Shown: piece by piece, positions 25,213 through 31,873 of the stretch
How the letters are laid out: every line of letters begins with the position of its first letter
Numbering within the stretch: position 1 is the stretch's first letter
NCBI GenBank assembly: GCA_963825765.1
Contig: CAWGUU010000009.1
Coordinates: 310,001 to 374,000 of the forward strand
Length of the DNA stretch: 64,000 nt
Origin: CAWGUU01 sp963825765
GTDB taxonomy: Bacteria; Actinomycetota; Acidimicrobiia; Acidimicrobiales; AC-14
Reading direction: 5' to 3'
The notes under the pieces: model-generated
Told to the model about the DNA's origin: nothing
What the model saw: the letters and a program-made list of their open reading frames with translations, nothing else
Databases searched by the model: none
Made by a program: the position numbers and the translations under genes

Positions 25213-26142
25213 GTGGACGACAGGGCGTACCTGTCGATCGGCGAGGTCCTTTCCCTGCTCAAGGACGAGTTCCCCGACGTCACCATCTCCAAGATCCGGT
25301 TCCTGGAGAGCCAGGGACTCCTCGACCCGGAGCGCACGCCGTCGGGCTACCGGAAGTTCTACGAGACCGACGTCGATCGCCTGCGGTGGATCCTGCGCCA
25401 GCAGCGCGAGCACTTCCTGCCGCTCAAGGTCATCAAGGGCCGGTTGCGCGTTGGCGAGGACGCGGCCAGCGACGACGGGCTCGACCCCGAGGAGGGTGCG
25501 GCGCCGTCGGAGCCGGCGGGCGCGGTGGCCGCCGCCGCCGGAGCCGGAGCAGCCCAGGCGGCGCCATCGGCATCGACCGATGCCGGACCGACTGGTTCAG
25601 GTTCGGCCGGCACAGGGTCGGCGGGCCCAGGCCCGGTTGGTCCACGGTCGGCGCCGGGGGGAGCCGGTGCACCTGCGCCGGCGGCCCAGGTTGCACCTCC
25701 TTCGTACAGCGCCGGCCCCCAGGTTCGCTACGAGCTCCCGGCCATGTCGTCGTCGCCCTCGGGCGAGAGCCTGACGCTGGGCGAGCTGGCCGAGACCAGT
25801 GGCCTCGACGAGGACCTGCTGCGCGAGCTCGAGAAGTTCGGGCTGCTGGTGGGGCGCAAGGTGGCCCAGTCGGTGTACTACGACGAGGAGGCCGTCATCG
25901 TCGCCACCCTCGCCGCCGGCTTCATGAAGTACGGCGTCGAGGCCCGCCACCTGCGCATGTACAAGACGGCGGGGGAGCGGGAGGCGGGCTTCTTCGAGCA
26001 GGTGGTGATGCCCATGCTCAAGCAGCGCAACCCCGAGGCCCGCAAGCAGGCCACCGAGGCGCTGGCCGAGCTCACCAACCTGGGCCAGGGCCTCCGGGCG
26101 GCCATGCTCAGGCAGTCCCTCCGCCACTACTTCGAGGGGTAA
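25213..26142 (+). CDS. MerR family regulator (FtsR/Rv1828-like)
   Basis: A 309-residue regulator: MerR helix-turn-helix at residues 1-75 (YLSIGEVLSLLKDEFPDVTISKIRFLESQGLL, GYRKF), then an Ala/Gly/Pro-rich linker of about 90 residues that looks disordered, and a second helical domain (LTLGELAETSGLDEDLLRELEKFGLLVG; HLRMYKTAGEREAGFFEQV). It sits 2 bp after garA with a GGAGGAG site. Its position equals Rv1828 of M. tuberculosis and FtsR of Corynebacterium, a regulator of ftsZ. The long linker is unusual compared with those proteins. Confidence 0.88.
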   Translation: MDDRAYLSIGEVLSLLKDEFPDVTISKIRFLESQGLLDPERTPSGYRKFYETDVDRLRWILRQQREHFLPLKVIKGRLRVGEDAASDDGLDPEEGAAPSEPAGAVAAAAGAGAAQAAPSASTDAGPTGSGSAGTGSAGPGPVGPRSAPGGAGAPAPAAQVAPPSYSAGPQVRYELPAMSSSPSGESLTLGELAETSGLDEDLLRELEKFGLLVGRKVAQSVYYDEEAVIVATLAAGFMKYGVEARHLRMYKTAGEREAGFFEQVVMPMLKQRNPEARKQATEALAELTNLGQGLRAAMLRQSLRHYFEG

Positions 26143-26220
26143 GTCCCCATCGCCGTCGCCCTGGCGCCGGCGCCCCGTGTCCTGATCCCGGCCTCCGAGC
26201 TGGCGGCAGGGGCGGCGCGG

Positions 26221-26721
26221 GTGGCGCGGGAGATCTCGGCCGCCTACGACGACGGCGTGGTGCTGATCGCTGTCCTGAAGGGCAGCGTGCCGTTTCTCGC
26301 CGACATGGTCCGCCACCTGACGATCGTGCCGCTGATCGACTTCATGGCCATCTCCGCCTACGCCCCGGACACCGGTCGGGTGAGGATCGTGAAGGACATC
26401 GAGATCGACATCCACGGGCGCGACGTGGTCCTGGTGGAGGACATCGTCGACACCGGCCTCACTCTCACCTACCTGCTGCGGGAGCTGGGCGGGCGCCGGC
26501 CGCGGTCGATCGAGGCCTGCACCCTGCTCGACAAGGCGGCCCGGCGGATCGTCCCGGCGCCCCTGCGCTTTCGTGGTTTCGAGATCGCCGACGAGTTCGT
26601 CATCGGCTACGGGCTCGACTACGCCCAGCGCTACAGGGACCTCGACTGCGTCATGGCGGGCGACCTGGGGGTGCTCAGGGCCGATCCCGATGCATACGTC
26701 GAGGCGCTGTACAGGAGGTAA
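26221..26721 (+). CDS. hpt: Hypoxanthine phosphoribosyltransferase
   Basis: A purine-salvage enzyme that makes IMP/GMP from hypoxanthine/guanine and PRPP. The PRPP loop is VVLVEDIVDTGLTLTYLL; GSVPFLADMVRHL is the conserved loop near the N-terminus, and FVIGYGLDYAQRYRDL the C-terminal block. Family-like sequence (RVLIPASELAAGAARVARE) begins before the GTG at 26221, at about 26179, but no ATG, GTG or TTG exists between the MerR stop (26142) and 26221. An ATC at 26149 lies 9 nt after GAGGGG, so either a non-canonical start or a base error is likely. Located inside the garA-DUF151 block, absent from the mycobacterial order. Confidence 0.88.
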   Translation: MAREISAAYDDGVVLIAVLKGSVPFLADMVRHLTIVPLIDFMAISAYAPDTGRVRIVKDIEIDIHGRDVVLVEDIVDTGLTLTYLLRELGGRRPRSIEACTLLDKAARRIVPAPLRFRGFEIADEFVIGYGLDYAQRYRDLDCVMAGDLGVLRADPDAYVEALYRR

Positions 26722-26730
26722 CGTCGGCCG

Positions 26731-27213
26731 ATGGTCGAGATGCACCTGGTTGGGGTTCGGGTCGAGATGCCCACCAACAGCCCGATCGTGCTCCTCCGGG
26801 AGGCCGACGGGCAGCACCGGGTGCTGCCGATATTCATAGGGGCGGTCGAGGCCACCGCCATCGCCTTCGCCCTTCAGGGCGTCGAGACGCCCCGGCCGAT
26901 GACCCACGATCTCATGCGTGACCTGCTGGTTTCCCTCGGCGTGGCCGTCGAGCGGGTGGTCATCACCGAGCTGCGCGACCGTACCTTCTTCGCCGAGATC
27001 GAGCTGACCAGCTCCGGGTCGGGCACCACGATCTCCAGCCGTCCGTCCGACGCCATCGCCCTCGCCGCCCGCCTGGGCACGCCGATCTTCGCCCAGGAGT
27101 CGGTGCTGGAGGAGGCTGGCGTCCCGGTCAGCGACGACGACGAGGAGGAGCTCGAGGTCGAGCGCTTCCGGGAGTTCCTCGAAGGCGTCAACCCCGAAGA
27201 CTTCGCTTCTTAG
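26731..27213 (+). CDS. Bifunctional nuclease domain protein (DUF151)
   Basis: A 160-residue protein of DUF151, whose plant homologue has DNase and RNase activity. Conserved blocks are PTNSPIVLLREADGQHRVLPIFIG, ATAIAFALQGVETPRPMTHDLM and SRPSDAIALAARLGTPIFAQE. ATG 26731 has a strong AGGAGGTAA site. It occupies the position of Rv1829 next to the MerR genes. The acidic tail (DDDEEELEVERFREFLEGV) is typical of actinobacterial members. Confidence 0.92.
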   Translation: MVEMHLVGVRVEMPTNSPIVLLREADGQHRVLPIFIGAVEATAIAFALQGVETPRPMTHDLMRDLLVSLGVAVERVVITELRDRTFFAEIELTSSGSGTTISSRPSDAIALAARLGTPIFAQESVLEEAGVPVSDDDEEELEVERFREFLEGVNPEDFAS

Positions 27214-27235
27214 CGGAGGGGCAGGCCCCTACCCC

Positions 27236-27323
27236 CCGAACTGGTGCCACACAACCGCGGCATACGCGGGTACGTGACCCCAGTTCGGCGTGGCCGCCGG
27301 TAAGGTCCCCTCTTCGAAAGGGG
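27236..27323 (+). other. Structured leader region upstream of the acyl-CoA-dehydrogenase-like operon
   Basis: The 263-bp gap before the operon holds a 9-bp inverted repeat CCGAACTGG/CCAGTTCGG (27236-27244 and 27280-27288) enclosing a CCGCG/CGCGG hairpin (27255-27269). Next comes CCCCT-CTTCGAA-AGGGG (27307-27323), whose right arm is a Shine-Dalgarno-like run 2 nt before an ATG at 27326. No family-like protein starts there. The block GTCCCCTC-YY-CGAAAGG (27305-27321) recurs at 30733-30749 before the sulfate-binding remnant. No known riboswitch class was recognised. Confidence 0.4.
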
Positions 27324-27476
27324 GGATGCGCCGTGCGCTGTCGCTGAGCGAGCTTCCACTGTCGTCCGGTCGGGCGACCTTGGCCGCACCCGCCCCCCCT
27401 TATGCCCGGCTGAGCCGGCGCCCAGGGGCTCCCGCGGCCGTCTCTATCAACCCTTACCGCGAGGAGAGCCCTTTCC

Positions 27477-28607
27477 ATGTCCGTGTCCCATCTCGATGCC
27501 CTCGCCACTGTCATTGGCGACGTCGTGGCCCCCGCCGCCGGCGAGGTGGACCGTTCCGGCGCCTTCCCCCGGGCCGCGGTCGACGCCCTCGGCCAGGCCG
27601 GCCTGCTCGGCCTGATCAGCTCGCCCGACGTCGGCGGTGGCGGCCAGGCCTTCTCCGGTGCCGCCCCGGTGATCGAGCTGCTGGCCCGGGAGTGCGGGTC
27701 GACGGCCATGGTCGTGCTCATGCACTACGCCGCCACCGCCATCATCGAGGCCGGCGGGCCGACGGCGACGCGGGAGGCCATAGCTGCCGGCCGCTGCCTG
27801 GCGACCCTCGCGTTCTCGGAAGTCGGGTCCCGGAGCCACTTCTGGGTGCCGGTGGGCACCGCCACCGCCGCCGGCGACGGCCGAGTGCGGCTCGACGGCC
27901 GCAAGAGCTGGGTGACGTCGGCGGGCGAGGCCGACGTCTACGTGTGGTCGAGCCGGCCGTTGGCGTCCGACGGGCCGGTCACCATCTGGCGGGTCCCCTC
28001 CGACGCCCCCGGGCTTACGGTCGGCGGCCGCTTCGACGGCCTCGGACTGCGGGGCAACGAGTCCCGCCCGGTCGACGCCGACGAGGTGCTGGTCGGGCAC
28101 GACGCAATGCTCGGCCCCGATGGCGGCGGTTTCGACCTGGCCATGGTCTCGGCGCTGCCGTGGTTCCTCGTGCTCAACGCCGCCTTCTCGCTGGGGCTGG
28201 CCGAGGCGGTCACGACCGAGTCGACGGCCCACCTCACCCGCACCCGGCTCGAGTACCTCGACCAGACGCTGGCCCAGCAGGTCATGCCTCGCACCGACCT
28301 GGCCCGAATGAGGGTCGAGACCGATCGCACCCGCGCCTTCCTGATCGACACGATCTTCGCCCTGGAGTCCGGCCGCGACGACGCCACCCTGAGGGTGCTG
28401 GAGGTGAAGGCGGTGGCCGCCGAGGCCGCCATCGCCGTCACCGACCTGGCCATGAAGGTGTGCGGGGGAGCGGCGTTCCGGAAGGAGCTCGGCGTCGAGC
28501 GCCGGTTCCGTGACGCCAGAGCCGCCCGGGTGATGGCGCCCACCACCGACGTCCTCCTCGACTTCGTGGGCCGGGCGATCTGCGGCCTGCCCCTCCTCGA
28601 CGGATGA
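27477..28607 (+). CDS. Acyl-CoA dehydrogenase-like flavoprotein
   Basis: A 376-residue protein of the acyl-CoA dehydrogenase/flavin monooxygenase fold. N-terminal helices (FPRAAVDALGQAGLLGLISS), the FAD-strand region (LATLAFSEVGSRSHFW; KSWVTSAGEADVYVW) and the C-terminal helical domain (KVCGGAAFRKELGVERRFRDARAARV) are clear. The usual catalytic Glu of true acyl-CoA dehydrogenases is not obvious, so a sulfur- or nitrogen-compound monooxygenase of the DszC/SfnB sort is possible. ATG 27477 has a GAGGAG site. Its stop overlaps the next ATG (ATGA): first gene of a three-gene operon. Confidence 0.82.
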   Translation: MSVSHLDALATVIGDVVAPAAGEVDRSGAFPRAAVDALGQAGLLGLISSPDVGGGGQAFSGAAPVIELLARECGSTAMVVLMHYAATAIIEAGGPTATREAIAAGRCLATLAFSEVGSRSHFWVPVGTATAAGDGRVRLDGRKSWVTSAGEADVYVWSSRPLASDGPVTIWRVPSDAPGLTVGGRFDGLGLRGNESRPVDADEVLVGHDAMLGPDGGGFDLAMVSALPWFLVLNAAFSLGLAEAVTTESTAHLTRTRLEYLDQTLAQQVMPRTDLARMRVETDRTRAFLIDTIFALESGRDDATLRVLEVKAVAAEAAIAVTDLAMKVCGGAAFRKELGVERRFRDARAARVMAPTTDVLLDFVGRAICGLPLLDG

Positions 28608-29431
28608 GCACGGTGCTGATGGGGGCGGTGGCCTACGACCCGAAGGTGGTCACCATCTGGGACGGTTTCCGGGGCTGGTTCCGTGCCCAGGGTCTCGACT
28701 TCGACTACGTCCTCTACTCCAACTACGAACGCCAGGTCGATGACCTGGTGGCGGGGCGCATCCACGCCGCGTGGAACTCGCCCCTCGCCTGGGTGCGGGC
28801 GGCGCGGTGTGCTCCCGGGGCCAGAGCCCTCACCATGCGCGACACCGACCAGGGCCTCACCTCGGTGGTCGTGGTGCGGGCCGACTCGGGGATCGAGTCG
28901 GTCGCCGACCTCGCCGGCCGCACCGTCGCCACCGGGGCGGTCGACTCGCCCCAGGCCACGCTCATCCCCCTCGCCCACCTGCGGGCGGCCGGGGCGGCCG
29001 GGTTCCAGGTACGTCGGCACGACGTGGGCGTCGGCCTCCACGGCGACCACATCGGCGGCGAGCGCGACGCCGCCCGGGCGCTGGCGGCCGGCGAGGTCGA
29101 CGCCGCGTGCATGATCGACGCCAGCCACCTGCTCTTCGGGCGGGAGGGGACGCTGGTGCCCGGATCGACGCGGGTGCTGGCCCAGACCGATCCCTACGAC
29201 CACTGCAACATGACCGTCGTGGGCGACGACCCGAGCATCGACCGCTTCGGGGAGCTCCTCCTTTCCATGTCCTTCGCCGATCCGGTGGTGCGGCCGCTGC
29301 TCGACCTCGAGGGGCTCACCGAGTGGATGCCGGGCCGCACCAGCGGGTACGCCGCGCTGGAGGCCGCGGTCGACGACACCGGGTTCTACGACGCCGAGGG
29401 CAATGTCACCGCCGACGACTACCTCCCTTGA
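28604..29431 (+). CDS. PhnD/SsuA-type periplasmic-binding-protein fold, without signal peptide
   Basis: A 275-residue protein resembling the substrate-binding proteins for phosphonate/sulfonate (MGAVAYDPKVVTIWDGFRGWF; LYSNYERQVDDLVAGRIHAAWNSPLAWVRA; SVADLAGRTVATGAVDSPQ). It has no signal peptide or lipobox: the mature-like fold begins at residue 4. No permease or ATPase is adjacent. A cytosolic ligand sensor or a binding-protein-fold enzyme (as in MqnA/MqnD or THI5) is therefore plausible. ATG overlaps the preceding stop, and its own stop overlaps the next TTG, so production is coupled to both neighbours. Confidence 0.8.
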   Translation: MSTVLMGAVAYDPKVVTIWDGFRGWFRAQGLDFDYVLYSNYERQVDDLVAGRIHAAWNSPLAWVRAARCAPGARALTMRDTDQGLTSVVVVRADSGIESVADLAGRTVATGAVDSPQATLIPLAHLRAAGAAGFQVRRHDVGVGLHGDHIGGERDAARALAAGEVDAACMIDASHLLFGREGTLVPGSTRVLAQTDPYDHCNMTVVGDDPSIDRFGELLLSMSFADPVVRPLLDLEGLTEWMPGRTSGYAALEAAVDDTGFYDAEGNVTADDYLP

Positions 29432-30645
29432 GCAGCAGGCTTGACCTCGAGCAGCTCGGCTTCGAGAGCGGGGCCCACCTTCTCCTGAAGCGGGCGCTGG
29501 CGCCGCTCCCGCCGGGCGGCCGCCTGGAGGTGACGGGACGGGACCCGACGCTGGCGGTGCACCTACGGGCCTGGTGCCGGTCCCGGGGGCACGGCGTCGA
29601 GTGGCCGGCGGCGGCCGGGGTGCCGGATGGACGGGTGGTCGTGGCGGTCGTGGTCCGGGGCGAGGCGGGGGAGCTGCGCTGGACGGCCGCGGAGCGGGCC
29701 GGCGGGCCGGACCCGTCGGAGGCGGGCGCCCTCGTCGAGCGCCCGTCGGCCACGTGGGGGCTGGCGGCCCGCGGCGCCCTGGTCGAGGCGGGCGGTCCGG
29801 CGATGGACTTCGACCTCGACGACGGACGGGTGATGTGGGCCGACGTCGCCCCCAAGCTCTACGCCCAGGCCGCCGCCGGCCAGTGGGACCCGGCCACCGC
29901 CGTCGACTGGGACGCACGCCGGGACCACCCGGCCGACGTCGAGGCGGCGGTGGTGCAGCTCATGACCTACCTGGTGGAGAACGAGCAGGCCGCCCTGGTG
30001 GTGCCGGCCCGCTTCCTCGGCCGGATCCACCCGCACTTCCGTGAGGTCGTCCAGCTGCTGGCCGTACAGGTGGCCGACGAGGCTCGCCACGTCGAGGTCT
30101 TCACCCGGCGGGCTCTGCTGGGCGGCGGCGCGCTCGGGGTCTCGGGGGCCGGCGGGCGGGCGTCGCTGGCCACGCTGTTGGCCGAGCCCGACTTCGCCCT
30201 CGCCTCGTTCCTGCTGTCGGTGCTGGGCGAGGGCAGCTTCCTGAACCTCCTCGCGTTCCTTGCGCGCCACGCCCCCGACCCGGTCACCCGCCAGGTGTCC
30301 CGGCTCGCACTCCAGGACGAGGCCCGTCACGTCGCCTTCGGGCTGGCCCACCTCGAGCACCAGGCCGAGACCGACCCGGGCCTGCGCGACCGCCTACGGG
30401 CCGCGGTCGAGTGTCGCCACGACGCCCTGGCCGCCACCGCCGGCCTCAACGACGAGGTGTTCGACGCCCTCGTGCTGCTGGCCGCGGGGTCGTGGGAGCC
30501 GGCGGCGGTGGCGGCCGGGTACCGACGGGTGCAGCGGCTCGAGGCGGAGATGGACGAGGGTCGCCAGCGACGGCTTGTGCGCCTCGGGTTCCCTGCCGAC
30601 GAGGCGGCCGCGCTGTCCGCCCTGCACACCCGGAACTTCATGTAG
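29428..30645 (+). CDS. TusA-like domain fused to ferritin-like diiron protein
   Basis: A 405-residue protein. Residues about 5-60 resemble a TusA sulfur-carrier fold (LEQLGFESGAHLLLKRALAPLPPGGRLEV; VHLRAWCRSRGH), but the CPxP Cys is missing; a Cys remains at about residue 50. From about residue 150 there is a ferritin-like four-helix bundle with carboxylate-bridge motifs: ENEQAA, then two EARH motifs (VADEARHVEVF and LQDEARHVAFG) that would bind two irons. Such proteins activate O2 for oxygenation or desaturation. TTG start overlaps the previous stop (TTGA). A role in organosulfur or related metabolism is inference from domains and the sulfate genes next door. Confidence 0.8.
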   Translation: MSSRLDLEQLGFESGAHLLLKRALAPLPPGGRLEVTGRDPTLAVHLRAWCRSRGHGVEWPAAAGVPDGRVVVAVVVRGEAGELRWTAAERAGGPDPSEAGALVERPSATWGLAARGALVEAGGPAMDFDLDDGRVMWADVAPKLYAQAAAGQWDPATAVDWDARRDHPADVEAAVVQLMTYLVENEQAALVVPARFLGRIHPHFREVVQLLAVQVADEARHVEVFTRRALLGGGALGVSGAGGRASLATLLAEPDFALASFLLSVLGEGSFLNLLAFLARHAPDPVTRQVSRLALQDEARHVAFGLAHLEHQAETDPGLRDRLRAAVECRHDALAATAGLNDEVFDALVLLAAGSWEPAAVAAGYRRVQRLEAEMDEGRQRRLVRLGFPADEAAALSALHTRNFM

Positions 30646-30697
30646 GCGCAGTACCTGACCTTGTACATCGGACTGTGTAGAAGGCGCCGTTTTCGGT

Positions 30698-30750
30698 ACC
30701 TTTCGCCCTTACCAACAGACAGGTTGGAAAGAGTCCCCTCCCCGAAAGGT
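30698..30750 (+). promoter_or_regulatory. Candidate structured leader / SD-sequestering helix before the sulfate-binding remnant
   Basis: ACCTTTCG (30698-30705) can pair with CGAAAGGT (30743-30750), which contains the Shine-Dalgarno GAAAGG 4 nt before ATG 30754; inside is CCAAC-AGACAG-GTTGG. This looks like a translational switch. However, TACCTT (30697-30702) also fits a -10 box, which would place the left arm outside the RNA. Confidence 0.35.
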
Positions 30751-30753
30751 CGC

Positions 30754-31241
30754 CATGACTCGAGCCCGGCGCCCTCCCTGTCGTCGCCCTCCTCAACCGC
30801 CTCCACAAGAACGTGGTCGTGCAGGACGACAGCGCCCGCAAGTCCCTCCAGACCTTCACGTCGGGCAAGGGCGACGTGCTCCTCGGCTACGAGAACGAGG
30901 CGATCTTCGCCCAGCAGAACAACCAGCCCATCGACTACGTCGTGCCGTCGTCGACCCTCCTGATGGAGAACCCGGCGGCGGTCACGGCCAGCACCATGTA
31001 CCCGGCCCAGGTCAAGGCCTTCCTGGACTTCGTGTACACGCCGGCGGCGCAGGAGATCTTCGCCAAGAACGGCTACCGGCCGGTGATCGACGGGGTCAAG
31101 AGCCCCTACGAGTTCCCGACCGAGGGGATCTTCACCATCGCCGACTTCAACGGCTGGACCGAGGTCACCAAGAAGTTCTTTGACCCCAAGGGCAGCGTGA
31201 TGGCCGACGTCGAGCGCAACATCGGCGTGTCGGTTGGCTAG
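30754..31241 (+). pseudogene. Sulfate ABC transporter substrate-binding protein, N-terminally truncated
   Basis: The sequence from about 30776 encodes the C-terminal part of a CysP/Sbp-type sulfate-binding protein (VALLNRLHKNVVVQDDSARKS; GDVLLGYENEA; PAQVKAFLDFVYTPAAQEIFAKNGYRPV). The signal peptide and roughly the first 190 residues are missing. The expected ribosome site and an ATG (30754) remain, but this ATG is out of frame with the rest. The simplest view is an internal deletion joining the first codons to the C-terminal half. The stop at 31239-31241 still overlaps the permease remnant's TTG, showing the original operon layout. Confidence 0.8.
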
Positions 31242-31713
31242 CAACACCCTCACCCTGGGCCGGCCGATCTTCGGCCCGTCCCGGGGGGTGGCCGGGTTGG
31301 GCCGGGGCACGATGCTCGCCGGTGGTCATCGGGCTGGCCCTGATCCTGGTCTACGGGCGCTTCGCTCCCATCGGCGGATGGCTCTACGACAACGGTGTCC
31401 AGGTCATCTTCGCCTTCCCGGGATGGTGATGGCCACGGTGTTCGTGTCCCTGCCCTTCGTGGTGCGCGAGGTGGCCCCGGTCCTCGAGGAGATCGGCATG
31501 GAGCAGGAGCAGGCGGCGTGGACCCTCGGCGCCGGGCCGTTCCAGACGTTCCGGCGGGTCACGCTGCCGGGGATCCGCTGGGCCCTGGCCTACGGCGTGG
31601 TCCTCACCCTGGCCCGGGCCCTGGGCGAGTTCGGCGCCCTGGCCGTCGTCTCGGGACGGGTCTCGGGCCGACCCGCCGGCCGGTTCGCGTTTGCATCAAC
31701 CGTGGCGTCGTGA
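31234..31713 (+). pseudogene. Sulfate ABC transporter permease remnant (CysT/CysW)
   Basis: A short CysT-like N-terminus (TTG 31234; LASNTLTLGRP) is followed, after a deletion, by CysW/CysT membrane segments in two frames: VVIGLALILVYGRFAPIGGW to about 31422 in one frame and MVMATVFVSLPFVVREV through the EAA loop (EEIGMEQEQAAWTLGAGPF; LPGIRWALAYGVV) in another. The end after ALAVVSGRVSG is cut off, and no cysA or second permease follows. Together with the truncated binding protein, this is a decayed sulfate transport operon. Confidence 0.75.
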
Positions 31714-31743
31714 CTTCGGCCCGGATGGCCGAGATCACGACGC
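31705..31743. terminator. Strong hairpin after the transporter remnant
   Basis: GCGTCGTGA (31705-31713) pairs with TCACGACGC (31735-31743), continued by CTTCGGCC/GGCCGAGA with one mismatch around a CGGAT loop. It may be a terminator, or the scar/end of a lost mobile element at the deletion border. The rest of the gap to 31874 holds only the merR upstream region. Confidence 0.45.
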
Positions 31744-31833
31744 TACGGAGACATCGAAGTTGAACGGGGCTCGAAGCCTCGGCATCGCGCCCTGCCGCAG
31801 GCGCTTCGGTTATCCTCATCACAAGCGCGTAAC

Positions 31834-31845
31834 TACGCTCGCGTA
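31834..31845 (+). promoter_or_regulatory. Inverted repeat upstream of the MerR-nuclease gene
   Basis: TACGC-TC-GCGTA, 29 nt before ATG 31874, within a longer GCGTAACTACGCTCGCGTAAGG stretch that also has two GCGTAA copies. Autoregulation by the MerR protein is plausible but unproven. Confidence 0.35.
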
Positions 31846-31873
31846 AGGATTCACCGGGCGAAAGAGGTGGGGG

